Assembly: GCF_004134825.1 (NCBI RefSeq)
Contig: NZ_SDPN01000002.1
Location: forward strand, 164,857 to 228,856
Length of the DNA: 64,000 nt
Reading direction: 5' to 3'
Source: Agromyces albus
GTDB lineage: Bacteria > Actinomycetota > Actinomycetes > Actinomycetales > Microbacteriaceae
Shown: positions 1-8,570 of the stretch, piece by piece
How positions within the stretch are numbered: the first letter of the stretch is position 1
How the letters are laid out: every line of letters begins with the position of its first letter
Position numbers and translations under genes: made by a program
The notes under the pieces: model-generated
Databases searched by the model: none
Seen by the model: only the letters and a program-made list of their open reading frames with translations
Told to the model about the DNA's origin: nothing

Positions 1-398
1 CCGAAGTCGGCGAGCTCGAGGTCGCTCGGTTCGCCGGCCGAAAGGGTCGCGACCGTCGCTTCGATGGAATCGACCTGGGCTTGATCGAGGTAGCGGCCGC
101 CCGACTCGGTGAATCGTGCGGCATCGACGACCTCGCCGTCGTCGAGCATCGCGATGATCGTGTCGGGCGCGTAGCCGACGTAGTCGACGAACGGCTTCTG
201 GAACTGCGGCTTCGCGCGGTACTTCTCGACGGTCTGCTCGAGCATGCCGACGGATGCCGCGAGCTGCGTGTCGATCATCGAATACGAGGTCGCGTGCAGG
301 GTCAGGGAGCTGATGAGCGTCACCGTGAGCAGTGCACCGGCGAGCAACGCCGCGGTGCCGACGACGAGTTGCTGCCGAAGAGAGATGCGACGCGTCAT
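1..398 (-). CDS. Sensor histidine kinase, N-terminal part (cut by window edge)
   Basis: Reading leftward from ATG at 398 gives about 132 residues of an open frame that runs off the window start. Residues 1-10 are basic, followed by a hydrophobic segment (about 10-35) that fits a first transmembrane helix, then a polar region that would be the extracytoplasmic sensor domain. The kinase domains lie outside the window. The start is 11 bases after the stop of the OmpR-type regulator, so the pair should be co-transcribed. The assignment as a kinase rests on this position and the topology; no catalytic motif is visible here. Confidence 0.75.
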   Translation of the reverse strand, partial: MTRRISLRQQLVVGTAALLAGALLTVTLISSLTLHATSYSMIDTQLAASVGMLEQTVEKYRAKPQFQKPFVDYVGYAPDTIIAMLDDGEVVDAARFTESGGRYLDQAQVDSIEATVATLSAGEPSDLELADF

Positions 399-409
399 CC
401 GGAGCCCTC

Positions 410-1183
410 TCACGAGGCGGCCCGGAGGATGTAGCCGACTCCGCGGACGGTGTGGATCAGGGGAGAGCGGCCTCGGTCGACCTTCTTCCGCAGATACGAG
501 ATGTAGAGATCGACGATGCTCGCCTTGCCGGCGAAGTCGTACTGCCAGACGTTCTCGAGGATCTGCGCCCGGCTGAGCACCCGGTTCGGATTGCGGAGCA
601 GGAAGCGGAGCAGCTCGAACTCGGTCGTCGTCAAGGACAGGGGCTCGTCGCCGCGGAACGTCTCGTAGCTGCGTTCGTCGAGCACCAGGTCGGCCACCTG
701 CAGGCGGCTGCCGTCGTCGGGGGCGAGCACGATGCGCCGGAGGAGGCCGCGGAGCCGAGCGACGAGCTCCTCGAGGCTGAAGGGCTTCGTCAGGTAGTCG
801 TCGCCGCCGGCGGTCAACCCGATGATCCGGTCGTCGACCGAGTCGCGTGCCGTCAGGAACAGCGTGGGCGCCGAAGACCCGAGTTCCCGCATCTGCCGGA
901 GCACGTTGAGCCCGTCGATGTCGGGCAGCATGATGTCGAGCACGACCGCGTCGGGGCGCGACATCTTGAACGACTGGAGTGCCTCACGACCGGTGTGCGC
1001 GACATCGACCACCCAGCCTTCGTACGACAGGGCGAGGCTCACGAGTCGAGCGAGCGTCTGCTCGTCGTCGACGAGCAGGATCCGGATCGGACTTCCGTCG
1101 GGCCGGTACATCTTGGGGAGTTGGGCGAGCATGGCTCGCCGTCTCGGGGAACCCTCGACCGGGAGCTGATCGGGTGAGTGCAC
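410..1183 (-). CDS. OmpR/PhoB-type response regulator
   Basis: Cytoplasmic DNA-binding response regulator partnered with the kinase at 398. The receiver domain begins at IRILLVDDE and has the phospho-acceptor region VVLDIMLPD and the conserved Lys in YLTKPF; the C-terminal half is a winged helix (ELLRFLLRNPNRVLSR, SIVDLYISYLRKK, VRGVGY). The start is uncertain. A GTG at 1183 lies 5 bases after a CATAAT -10-like hexamer (1189-1194), which would make the mRNA leaderless; ATG at 1132 is an alternative just before the domain, and a TTG at 1189 is also in frame. Length of about 257 residues is slightly long for the family because of the N-terminal extension. Confidence 0.9.
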   Translation of the reverse strand: MHSPDQLPVEGSPRRRAMLAQLPKMYRPDGSPIRILLVDDEQTLARLVSLALSYEGWVVDVAHTGREALQSFKMSRPDAVVLDIMLPDIDGLNVLRQMRELGSSAPTLFLTARDSVDDRIIGLTAGGDDYLTKPFSLEELVARLRGLLRRIVLAPDDGSRLQVADLVLDERSYETFRGDEPLSLTTTEFELLRFLLRNPNRVLSRAQILENVWQYDFAGKASIVDLYISYLRKKVDRGRSPLIHTVRGVGYILRAAS

Positions 1184-1256
1184 GCTCAATTATGCGGTGC
1201 GGCAGAGGCGGGCGACCGGAAAGTGAGCGTCATTCATAGAGACCTCACATGATCGC

Positions 1257-1982
1257 ATGTCCCAGTCAATTGTCGAGGGATTAGCGTCGAGTCCCATGAC
1301 ACGAGCTCTCGCCCCGACCCACCGGGTGCCGGCGCAGCCTCTCGTCTGGCGCCGGCCCTCGTCGCAGCTCATCGACCTGTTGCGTCGCCTGCCGCTCCGA
1401 AGGCCCCGTTGGATGCGCGGCCTCCGCCTCGAGCGTGTCGTGACGGCGCCGCGAATCGAGACCCCGCGACTCAAGTTGCGTCCCCATCGCTCGGCGGACG
1501 CGAGCGCCTGGTATGCCCTCCAGTCGGACCCGAACGTGCTCCGGTACCTGCCGTGGCCGCCCCGATCGCGCCGAGCGTCGCGTCGCCATCTGCGCCACCG
1601 CACCCGCCACATCCGGCTCGAGCAGGCGGGCGACTTCATGGCGCTCGCCGTCGAACTCGACGGTCGTCTCATCGGCGACGTCTCGCTGCACCTGCGCGAG
1701 GTGGACCCCCGTGGCCGTCGTGCGGAGATCGGCTGGCTCATCGGCACGGAATGGGCCGGCCACGGATACGCGACGGAAGCCGCGCGTGCGATGCTCCAGT
1801 TCGCGTTCGACACGCTCGAGGCGCGCTATGTGACCGCGGTCATGGATTCCGGCAACGAGCGCTCGCACCTCCTCGCGCGCCGCCTGGGCTTCCTCGACAT
1901 CGCCGACACGGGAGGCGAGCGAACGCTCCTGCTCAGTCGCGAGCAGTTCCGGCGCAGCTCACAGCGGCGCGACTCCCTCTGA
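1257..1982 (+). CDS. GNAT N-acetyltransferase (RimJ/RimL-like)
   Basis: 241 residues. The GNAT domain starts near residue 63 at IETPRLKLRPHRSADASAW and continues through RAEIGWLIG and GHGYATEAARAML, the acetyl-CoA binding region, to SHLLARRLGF. This order is typical of ribosomal-protein or small-molecule N-acetyltransferases of the RimJ/RimL type, which transfer acetyl from acetyl-CoA to an amine; the substrate cannot be told. Residues 1-60 are Arg-rich and not part of the family domain, so a later start such as ATG at 1296 is possible. Transcribed divergently from the two-component genes. Confidence 0.85.
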   Translation: MSQSIVEGLASSPMTRALAPTHRVPAQPLVWRRPSSQLIDLLRRLPLRRPRWMRGLRLERVVTAPRIETPRLKLRPHRSADASAWYALQSDPNVLRYLPWPPRSRRASRRHLRHRTRHIRLEQAGDFMALAVELDGRLIGDVSLHLREVDPRGRRAEIGWLIGTEWAGHGYATEAARAMLQFAFDTLEARYVTAVMDSGNERSHLLARRLGFLDIADTGGERTLLLSREQFRRSSQRRDSL

Positions 1983-2023
1983 GACGTTCGACGGTCCAGC
2001 CGGAGTCGCCCGGCGACTCGGTC

Positions 2024-2218
2024 TCACCGGCCGGCGAACAGCCGCAGGTCGCGAAGCCCGAATCCGCCCGGCTCGGGCAGGGCGCTGCGGATCCGCTCGG
2101 CGGTGAACCGTCGGCGGGGCATCAGGTCGTCGGGAACGGATGCCGCGGGCGGGGCCGCCTCGACGACGCCCTCGGCGAGCATCCGCACCTGGGCTTTCGC
2201 GACGAGCGGCACCGTCAT
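2024..2218 (-). CDS. Small protein or C-terminal remnant, unknown function
   Basis: 64-residue frame beginning 8 bases after the stop of the PRC-barrel gene on the same strand. It has a well-structured composition (RMLAEGVVEA, PRRRFTAERIRSALPEPG, FGLRDLRLF) with no membrane segment and no domain I can name. The ending looks like the C-terminus of a larger oxidoreductase-type protein, so this may be the surviving tail of a decayed gene rather than an independent small protein. No clear Shine-Dalgarno precedes the ATG. Existence as a translated gene is doubtful. Confidence 0.35.
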   Translation of the reverse strand: MTVPLVAKAQVRMLAEGVVEAAPPAASVPDDLMPRRRFTAERIRSALPEPGGFGLRDLRLFAGR

Positions 2219-2225
2219 CGTGTCT

Positions 2226-2672
2226 TCACGCCTGATCCGGCGGCAGCTGCTTCGGATCTCGAGGCAAGCCCGGCGGGGCGATATAGCCAGGACCCCAGAA
2301 CGGGATGAACCCGTAATACCCGTAGATGCTTTCGAGGTAGCTCGGTTCGGCAGTCAGGTCGGGGTCGTACGCGGGCGCGCCGGCCACGTTCTCGCGCGTG
2401 AGGTCGACGGTCACGACCTCCTCGTCGATCCGGCTGACCGCATCGACGGGAATGAACGACTGCTGTTCGCCGAGGCCGAGGAAGCCACCGGAGCCGACGA
2501 CGAGGAATCGCACCCGGCGCTCGTCGGGATCGATGAGCAGGTCATCGACCCTCCCGAGATCTTGCCCGGCCCTGTCCTTGACCGAACGACCGCGAACGTC
2601 GGCCTCCTCTGTTGCGACGCTCAGTTCGCTGTCGCTGAGCATGATGAGTCTGGGGTTCGATCGAGCTGGCAT
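2226..2672 (-). CDS. PRC-barrel domain protein
   Basis: 148 residues. Residues about 20-100 form a PRC-barrel-like beta domain (VRGRSVKDRAGQDLGRVDDLLIDPDERRVRFLVV, then FIPVDAVSRIDEEVVTVDLTRE). The tail (residues 100-148) is rich in Tyr, Pro and Gly (SIYGYYGFIPFWGPGYIAPP). PRC-barrel proteins are small soluble scaffolding domains, often stress-linked in actinobacteria. The start ATG overlaps the TGA of the upstream glycosyltransferase by ATGA, so the two are translationally coupled. Confidence 0.85.
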   Translation of the reverse strand: MPARSNPRLIMLSDSELSVATEEADVRGRSVKDRAGQDLGRVDDLLIDPDERRVRFLVVGSGGFLGLGEQQSFIPVDAVSRIDEEVVTVDLTRENVAGAPAYDPDLTAEPSYLESIYGYYGFIPFWGPGYIAPPGLPRDPKQLPPDQA

Positions 2673-4261
2673 CAGAGGCTCCCTTCCGACTCTCCGATCC
2701 GCGCTAGGAAGATGGCGCGATCGGCTTCAACCCGTTGCGTCGTGCGCTCGTACACCGTCACCACGTCGGACACGAGTTCCAGCCGCTCGACCTCTTCGAA
2801 GCCCTCTCGTCGAAGCGTCGCGGTGTCGTCGTCGACGCCGTTGGCGCTCCGCGACACGACCACGACCCGATCGACCCCGTCGAGCCGCTCGCTGACCTCG
2901 GCGAGGGGCGCCGTGACATCCCACAGCTGGGCGGTCTCGTCGTAGGGGCGCACGAGACCGAGGTCGACGAGACCCTCGAACCCACTCGGGTAGGTATGCA
3001 TCGCGAGGCGGGGCCGGCGTGACGGGCGAACGCTCTCGTCGAAGACGATGCCGTCGCCCGGCTCGGCCAGTTCGCCGACGACCTCGGCGACCCTCTGCCA
3101 ATCGGTGCCGTCGTTCTTCCAGTAGGGGCTGCGCTGATCCAGGTAGGCGGGGATCGCGAGCGCCGCGATGACGGCGACCGAGGTGACCTGCATCCATCGG
3201 CGCGGGAGCGCGGAGACGGCGATCGCGATCAGGATCGCCGCGCCGGGCGCGCAGATCGCCAGATAGCGCGGGGTGTAACCGAGGGAGGCGAGCGCCGCAA
3301 CGAGGGTCAGTGCGGCCGTCGGCACGATGATCCATGCGGCCCCGAGCACGAGCAGCTGACGGTTCGCGATCCAATCCGGCTCGAGACGCCCGGCGGTGAC
3401 GGTGGCGACTGCCGACACGACGATGAATGCCAGGGCCACGAACCCGACCGTCTCGAGCATGAACCACTGCTCGACGAGCACTCCCTGCACCGTGACGGCC
3501 CGCCACGGCCTGCTGAACGCGATCTGGTCTCGCTGCAGCACGGCGATGACGGCGATCGGGGCCGCGAGGACCGCGGCGGTCGCCCAGGCGAGCAGGAAGG
3601 GACGCAGGCGGATGCCGCGCAGTCGCCCCTCCCGACGCTGCTCGAGGGCGACGACGACGGCATGCACCGGGATGAGCAACGCGAGGTACAGGAAGAGGTA
3701 GGTGCCGAGCGCGAGCCCGAGCGCGTACACCCACCACCAGCCCCGGTGCATCCGCGCATCGAGCAATCGCAGCATGAGGAGGGTGAGCCAGACGGCTGCG
3801 GCGGTCGCGAGCGCCAGCGATCTTGCCTCGGTCGCGAGGAAGGTGACCCGCGGCAGCACGGCGAAGACGATCGCGGCGATGACCGCCGTCTCGCGTGTCG
3901 CGCGCCTGCGCACGAGCAGGTAGAGCCCAGCGGATGCCGCGCCCACGGCGATCCCCGAGGGCAACCGCACGGCCAACGGCGAGGTGCCGACGACGTCGAT
4001 CCACACGTGCAGCACCGCGTAGTAGAGCCCGTGCACGGCGTCGACCGTGCCGAGCAGCGCCCAGAGCGACGTCCAGTCCCGACGCGCCGACATGATGCTC
4101 GCCGCTTCGTCGCCCCAGAACGAGGGGATCCACGTTCCCGCGACGGCGACGAGGGCGGATGCGCCGCCGATCACGACGGCGACCCGTCGGTCGCTCCAAC
4201 GGGCGGTCGACGGTTCGATGGTTCTGGAGCCGGTGCGTCCGGCCCCGCCGGTCACAAGCAT
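2672..4261 (-). CDS. GT-C membrane glycosyltransferase (mannosyltransferase/GT39-like)
   Basis: 529 residues from ATG at 4261. About ten hydrophobic segments with an acidic loop after the first one (SFWGDEAASIMS), the usual place of the catalytic Asp/Glu in polyprenyl-phosphate-sugar-dependent GT-C transferases. The C-terminal 120 residues are soluble and hold short beta motifs (DGIVFDESVR, RVVVVSRS). The likely role is transfer of a sugar from a lipid carrier at the outer face of the membrane; donor and acceptor are unknown. The frame stays open upstream to 4483, but that part overlaps the terminator and the neighbouring gene and has shadow-like composition, so the ATG was preferred. Coupled by ATGA to the PRC-barrel gene. 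Confidence 0.8.
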   Translation of the reverse strand: MLVTGGAGRTGSRTIEPSTARWSDRRVAVVIGGASALVAVAGTWIPSFWGDEAASIMSARRDWTSLWALLGTVDAVHGLYYAVLHVWIDVVGTSPLAVRLPSGIAVGAASAGLYLLVRRRATRETAVIAAIVFAVLPRVTFLATEARSLALATAAAVWLTLLMLRLLDARMHRGWWWVYALGLALGTYLFLYLALLIPVHAVVVALEQRREGRLRGIRLRPFLLAWATAAVLAAPIAVIAVLQRDQIAFSRPWRAVTVQGVLVEQWFMLETVGFVALAFIVVSAVATVTAGRLEPDWIANRQLLVLGAAWIIVPTAALTLVAALASLGYTPRYLAICAPGAAILIAIAVSALPRRWMQVTSVAVIAALAIPAYLDQRSPYWKNDGTDWQRVAEVVGELAEPGDGIVFDESVRPSRRPRLAMHTYPSGFEGLVDLGLVRPYDETAQLWDVTAPLAEVSERLDGVDRVVVVSRSANGVDDDTATLRREGFEEVERLELVSDVVTVYERTTQRVEADRAIFLARIGESEGSL

Positions 4262-4299
4262 CACGCCCAGCTTGCGCCACCGGGCATCGAAACACGAAG

Positions 4300-4330
4300 G
4301 AACGCCCGACCCTTGACGGGCCGGGCGTTC
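4300..4330 (-). terminator. Hairpin terminator of the sugar ABC operon
   Basis: GAACGCCCG (4300-4308) pairs perfectly with CGGGCGTTC (4322-4330), and an inner CCC/GGG pairing closes the loop. It lies 20 bases after the stop of the substrate-binding protein gene. On the minus strand only a weak T-rich tract follows. Confidence 0.7.
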
Positions 4331-4350
4331 GGTGCCTCCGGTTCGTGAAC

Positions 4351-5613
4351 CTACTCGCCGGACTCCTGGGCGAGCCGCGCATCGAGGGCGGCGCCGACGT
4401 CGGCGGGGGTCGCCTGGCCTTGCGCCATCAGCTGGATCTGCGCGACGAGGTCGGTGTAGAGAGCGTCCTGATACTTGGGCCACGAGATCATCGGCAGGTA
4501 GAACTTGCCATCGAGCAGCGCCTGGAACGGCACTTCGAGCGACTCGTCGATCACCGGTGTGTAATTCGAGGTCGTCGTCATGTCATTCGTCTTCTCCTGG
4601 AAGATCCGCACGCCCTCCTCGCTCGCGAGGAACTCGAGGAACGTCTTGGCCGCCTCGGGCTCTTTCGCCTTCGAGTTGATCGCGTAGCCGGGAGAGGCAG
4701 CACCGGTGAAGAACGGCTCGCCGCCCTTCTGCGGCACGCCCGCGAACGTGAACTCGAGATCGGGGTTCGCCTCGCGGATCGCCCCGATGTCCCACGGTCC
4801 GGCGGTCATCATCGCGACGCGGCCCGCGGCGAACTCGTCACGCACCTGCTCGCCCTTGAGCCCGACGACATCCGGCGACATGAGTCCGTCTTCGAAGAGC
4901 TGCTGCCACGGCGTGAGCGGCTCGGTCCAGAGCTCTTCGAACGTCGACTCGCCGGCGAAGATCTCGGCGTCGACCGTGCCACCGGCCTCGAAGTTGGCGA
5001 GCCCGACGCTCGAGCCGAGCGACGTCGGGAAGCCCTGCCAGGACTCGAGGAACGGAACGACACCGGCGTCCTTCAGCGTCGTGAGGGTCTCGACGAATCC
5101 GTCCCACGTCGTGGGGAACTCCGTGATGCCGTGCTCGGCGAGCAGGTCGACGTTGTAGACGATGCCCGACGCCCACGACGAGAGCGAGAGGCCGTACGCC
5201 GCTCCGTCGGGGCCCGCGTAGGTGGCGGTGTTGAACTCCGACGCGACCTCCATGAACGGCTCGTCGGTGAGGTCGGTCACGAAGCCGCCCTCGATGAGGT
5301 TCGTCTTGTTCTCGGCGGCGATGACGAACACGTCGGCCGCGGTGTTGGAGCCGAGTCGGTTCTGCAGCGTCGAGATGTACTCGGCCACCGGGGGAGCGTT
5401 CGAGAACTCGATGCGGATGTCGGGATTCTCCTTCTCGAACGCGGCGATGACCGGCTCCATCGTCTCCTCGTTCGACCACGAGAAGAACGTGAGCACGGTG
5501 CGGTCGTCGGCCTCACCGGCGGTGCATCCGGCGAGGGTGGCTGCGGACATGACGGCGATGGTCGCTGCGAGGGCTCGCAGCGCCCGTGACCGGGTGGGGA
5601 ACGGATGCTTCAT
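4351..5613 (-). CDS. ABC sugar transporter, substrate-binding lipoprotein
   Basis: 420 residues. An n-region with Lys/Arg and a hydrophobic stretch end in the lipobox LAGC (Cys at about 30), so it is a membrane-anchored extracellular lipoprotein. The mature part is a bacterial extracellular solute-binding protein family 1 fold (TFFSWSNEETMEPVIAAFEKENPDI; GRVAMMTAGPWDIGAI; AKTFLEFLASEEGV), the family that binds oligosaccharides. AGGAAAGG precedes the ATG. It is the last gene of an operon with two permeases. Given the arabinofuranosidase in the same regulon, arabino-oligosaccharides are the likely ligand (inference). Confidence 0.93.
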   Translation of the reverse strand: MKHPFPTRSRALRALAATIAVMSAATLAGCTAGEADDRTVLTFFSWSNEETMEPVIAAFEKENPDIRIEFSNAPPVAEYISTLQNRLGSNTAADVFVIAAENKTNLIEGGFVTDLTDEPFMEVASEFNTATYAGPDGAAYGLSLSSWASGIVYNVDLLAEHGITEFPTTWDGFVETLTTLKDAGVVPFLESWQGFPTSLGSSVGLANFEAGGTVDAEIFAGESTFEELWTEPLTPWQQLFEDGLMSPDVVGLKGEQVRDEFAAGRVAMMTAGPWDIGAIREANPDLEFTFAGVPQKGGEPFFTGAASPGYAINSKAKEPEAAKTFLEFLASEEGVRIFQEKTNDMTTTSNYTPVIDESLEVPFQALLDGKFYLPMISWPKYQDALYTDLVAQIQLMAQGQATPADVGAALDARLAQESGE

Positions 5614-5644
5614 TGCTGGCCTTTCCTGTTGGTGGTGATGGTGG

Positions 5645-6472
5645 CTACCCCTTCACGCTGCCGGCCACGAGGCCGCGCACGATGTAGCGCTGCATGAAGA
5701 TGAAGAAGACGACCATGGGGATCAGCACGACGACGCTGAGGGTGAGGAACATCGGCCAATCCGTCGTGAACTCGCCGACCGCCTTATAGGTCTGCAGCAC
5801 GAGCGTCTGCTTCTCGGTCGAGCTGATGAACACGACGGGGGTCAGGAAGTCGTTCCACACCCACATCGTCTGGAAGACGCCGACGGTGATGAGGATCGGG
5901 CGGATGAGCGGCAGCGCGATGCGCCAGTAGATCTGCCACGGCCCGGCCCCGTCGATGCGCGCGGCCTCGATGACCTCGCCGGGCAGCGTGCGCATGTAGC
6001 CGACGATGAGGAAGTAGCAGAAGACCGAGCCACCCGAGTAGAGGATGATGAGGCCCTCGAGCGTGTCCACGAGTTGCGCCTGGCTCAGCATCCGGTAGAG
6101 CGGGATGAGCGTCACCTGGCCCGGAACGAGGAACGCGATCACGAGCAGCACCGTCACCAGTCGCGATGCGCGCAGGATGACGGAGAACGCCGCCATCGAG
6201 CCGATGAGCAGCATGAGCAGGATCGCCGCCGCCGTGACGTACACGGTGTTCAGGAAGGACTGGACCACGGGGATCTCGCTGAACACCGTCAGGTAGTTGT
6301 CGAGGTTCAGGGTCGTCGGCAGTGCCAGCGGCGCCATGGTGGTCTCCGCTTGCGTCTTGAACGTGTTGACCACCACGTAGTAGAAGGGGAGGCCGACCAC
6401 CGCGGCGAGCGGGATCATGATGAGGCTCGTCGCGATCGCGCCCGGGCGGGTGAGGATTCGTGCTGCACTCAT
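5645..6472 (-). CDS. ABC sugar transporter permease (MalG type)
   Basis: 275 residues, six predicted membrane segments. It carries the EAA loop of sugar permeases (EVIEAARIDGAGPWQIYWRIALPLIRP), which docks to the ATPase, and the usual C-terminal FIFMQRYIVRGLVAGSVKG. The ATG at 6472 overlaps the stop of the preceding permease (ATGA). No ATPase gene is present in the operon; actinobacterial CUT1 importers commonly share an MsiK-type ATPase encoded elsewhere. Confidence 0.93.
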   Translation of the reverse strand: MSAARILTRPGAIATSLIMIPLAAVVGLPFYYVVVNTFKTQAETTMAPLALPTTLNLDNYLTVFSEIPVVQSFLNTVYVTAAAILLMLLIGSMAAFSVILRASRLVTVLLVIAFLVPGQVTLIPLYRMLSQAQLVDTLEGLIILYSGGSVFCYFLIVGYMRTLPGEVIEAARIDGAGPWQIYWRIALPLIRPILITVGVFQTMWVWNDFLTPVVFISSTEKQTLVLQTYKAVGEFTTDWPMFLTLSVVVLIPMVVFFIFMQRYIVRGLVAGSVKG

Positions 6473-7452
6473 GAGAGCCGCCCTTCGAGTCGGCGGGAGA
6501 CGATGAGCTGCGCCGCGACGATCGCACCGACCGCGAGCATGAAGATGACCGCGAGGGCGGAGGCCTGGCCGTACTTCGCCTGGGAGACGCCGTTCTGGAT
6601 GATCGTCTGCGTGATCGTGAAGGTCGAGAATCCCGGCCCGCCCCTCGTCAGGGTGATCGGCAGGTCGTAGACCTTGAGGCCTCCCGTCATGAGCAGCAGC
6701 CAGCTCACGGTCATCGCCGGCATCAGCAGCGGCAGGGTGATGTAGCGGAATCGCTGGACCGCGGATGCCCCGTCGATGCGTGCGACCTCGTAGTAGTCGT
6801 CGGGGATCGACTGCAGGTAGGCGAGGTAGAGGATGGCGTGCCATCCGGTGCTCGTCCACACGCCGACGGCGATCACGCTGAGCTGGGCGAGCGTGCTGTT
6901 CGAGAGCCACGGAACCGGCCCGATGCCGACGACCGACTGGAGCAGCGAGTTGAGCGCTCCGGAGCCCAGGGGGTTGAGGATGAATCCCCACACGAGCCCC
7001 AGGATGGCGACCGACGGGATCGCGGGGAAGAAGTAGATCGCTCGCACGAAGTTGCGCCCGATGAACGCGCGGTCGAGGGTGACCGCGAGCGGGATGGCAA
7101 GGGCGGTGATGAGCACCGTCGTCGCGAGGGTGAAGAACAGCGTGAACCCGAGCCCTGCGAGCATCGACGGGTCGGTGAAGACGTTCTCGTAGTTGCGCAA
7201 TCCCACGAACGCTGCGTCGGTGCTGTAGCCGTTGAAGTCCGTGAAGCTCCACCAGATCGACTGCACGAGGGGGACCAGGAACAGCACCACGAAGACGACG
7301 AGCATCGGCACCAGAAAGAGGCCGATCTTGAGTCGATCCGCTCGGAACGTGGGGCCGTTCGTCGACATCGGGGCCGTCCACCATCTCGACACGCGGGTGC
7401 GCGTCGAGATGGCACGGGTCTCCGTCGTCGGACGCTCGTCGATGAGGGTCAC
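6469..7452 (-). CDS. ABC sugar transporter permease (MalF type)
   Basis: 327 residues, six membrane segments beginning near RLKIGLFLVPMLVVFVVLFL. The EAA loop is DDYYEVARIDGASAVQRFRYITLPLL. The GTG at 7452 was chosen because AAGGAG sits 5 bases upstream; an earlier GTG at 7488 is in frame but would start inside the predicted promoter. First gene of the importer operon, transcribed from the promoter with the CTGTATCGATATAG operator. Confidence 0.92.
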   Translation of the reverse strand: MTLIDERPTTETRAISTRTRVSRWWTAPMSTNGPTFRADRLKIGLFLVPMLVVFVVLFLVPLVQSIWWSFTDFNGYSTDAAFVGLRNYENVFTDPSMLAGLGFTLFFTLATTVLITALAIPLAVTLDRAFIGRNFVRAIYFFPAIPSVAILGLVWGFILNPLGSGALNSLLQSVVGIGPVPWLSNSTLAQLSVIAVGVWTSTGWHAILYLAYLQSIPDDYYEVARIDGASAVQRFRYITLPLLMPAMTVSWLLLMTGGLKVYDLPITLTRGGPGFSTFTITQTIIQNGVSQAKYGQASALAVIFMLAVGAIVAAQLIVSRRLEGRLS

Positions 7453-7486
7453 CTGATCTCCTTCGATCGGCGGATTCGTGGTCCGC

Positions 7487-7516
7487 ACTCTACCTGTATC
7501 GATATAGACGCGACAA
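7487..7516 (-). promoter_or_regulatory. Promoter and LacI-type operator of the sugar ABC operon
   Basis: On the minus strand, TTGTCG (7511-7516) and TAGAGT (7487-7492) are spaced by 18 bases and make a plausible -35/-10 pair. The spacer contains CTGTATCGATATAG (7494-7507), a near-palindrome centred on TATCGATA. The same core is found before the arabinofuranosidase gene at 10143-10156, and the LacI-family gene between the two units is the obvious candidate regulator. Confidence 0.7.
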
Positions 7517-7548
7517 GAGCGAGGATGACGAATGGGGGAACAGCATGC

Positions 7549-8550
7549 TCAGGCCGTCGACTCTCGCGCGACGACGCGGAACGAGCTCACGAACTCGCGC
7601 GGCTGCCACTCGGTGTCGCCGGCGATCCGCCGCAACACGAGGTCGACCGCGAGGGCGGCGACCTCGTCGTGGTCGGGATCGACGGTCGAGAGCCGGGGGA
7701 TGCTGTACTCGCCCTCCTCGATCGCGTCGAAGCCGATCACGCGCACGTCGTCGGGCACCCGCACCCCACGGTCGGCGAGCCCGCGCATGACGCCGAGCGC
7801 CACCGTGTCGGTGATGCAGACGACCCCGTCGAATGCGGCGCCGGAATCGACGAGTCGCTCGGCCGCGCTCCGGCCGCCGGACATCGTGAGCTCGGGGATC
7901 CCGACGGAGAGCGCCGGATCGAATTCGACCCCGGACTCCCGGAGGGCCCGGAGGTAGCCGCCGTGGCGCAGGCTGCTCACGTTCGGGGGCAGCAGGTCGT
8001 CGCCCTCGACGATGGCGATGCGCCGGCTGCCTCGCGCGATGAGATGCCGCGTCGCCGCGAACGTGCCCTCGACATTCGGGAGGGCGATGTGATCGACCGG
8101 GCCCTCGAAGACGGTCTCGCCGAGGATCACCATCGGGAAGTCCACTCGCAACAGCTCGCGGTCGGCGGTGCCGAGCCCGACCGCCGAGAGGATGAGGGCG
8201 TCGTACATCCGGTTGCGCGACGACACGATCGCGCTGAGCTCGGTCTCGCGATCGGCGCCCGTCTGCTCGATGACCACGCGGTATCCCGCCGCCGAAGCCC
8301 TCGCGATGATGCGGGAGGCGAGCTGGCCGAAGTACGGCCGGTCTACCTCGGGCACCGCGAACCCGATCGTGTTCGTTCGCCCGGCCCGGAGGTTCCGGGC
8401 CGCGACGTTGACGCGGTACCCGAGGTCGTCGATCGCACGGAGCACACGGTCGCGTGTCTCGTCGCGCACGTGCGGATAGTGGTTCAGCACGTTCGACACG
8501 GTCATCGTGGAGACGCCCGCGGCCTTCGCGACATCCTGCATCGTGACCAT
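7549..8550 (-). CDS. LacI-family transcriptional regulator of arabinoside use
   Basis: 333 residues. Residues 1-50 are a LacI helix-turn-helix with hinge (MQDVAKAAGVSTMTVSNVLNHYP, then RVNVAARNLRAG); residues 60-333 form a periplasmic-binding-protein-like sugar sensor. It lies between the importer operon and the arabinofuranosidase gene, all on one strand, with the same operator in front of both. Probably a repressor relieved by arabinose or an arabino-oligosaccharide (inference). Only 20 bases separate its start from the stop of the arabinofuranosidase gene, so it is probably transcribed with it and therefore autoregulated. Confidence 0.92.
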   Translation of the reverse strand: MVTMQDVAKAAGVSTMTVSNVLNHYPHVRDETRDRVLRAIDDLGYRVNVAARNLRAGRTNTIGFAVPEVDRPYFGQLASRIIARASAAGYRVVIEQTGADRETELSAIVSSRNRMYDALILSAVGLGTADRELLRVDFPMVILGETVFEGPVDHIALPNVEGTFAATRHLIARGSRRIAIVEGDDLLPPNVSSLRHGGYLRALRESGVEFDPALSVGIPELTMSGGRSAAERLVDSGAAFDGVVCITDTVALGVMRGLADRGVRVPDDVRVIGFDAIEEGEYSIPRLSTVDPDHDEVAALAVDLVLRRIAGDTEWQPREFVSSFRVVARESTA

Positions 8551-8570
8551 GGCGGAACTCTATCGCCGAC

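Noticed and set aside
4351..7452. Possible missing ATPase of the ABC importer as a deletion
   Set aside because: CUT1 importers in actinobacteria regularly lack a local ATPase and share one encoded elsewhere, so this is not unusual.
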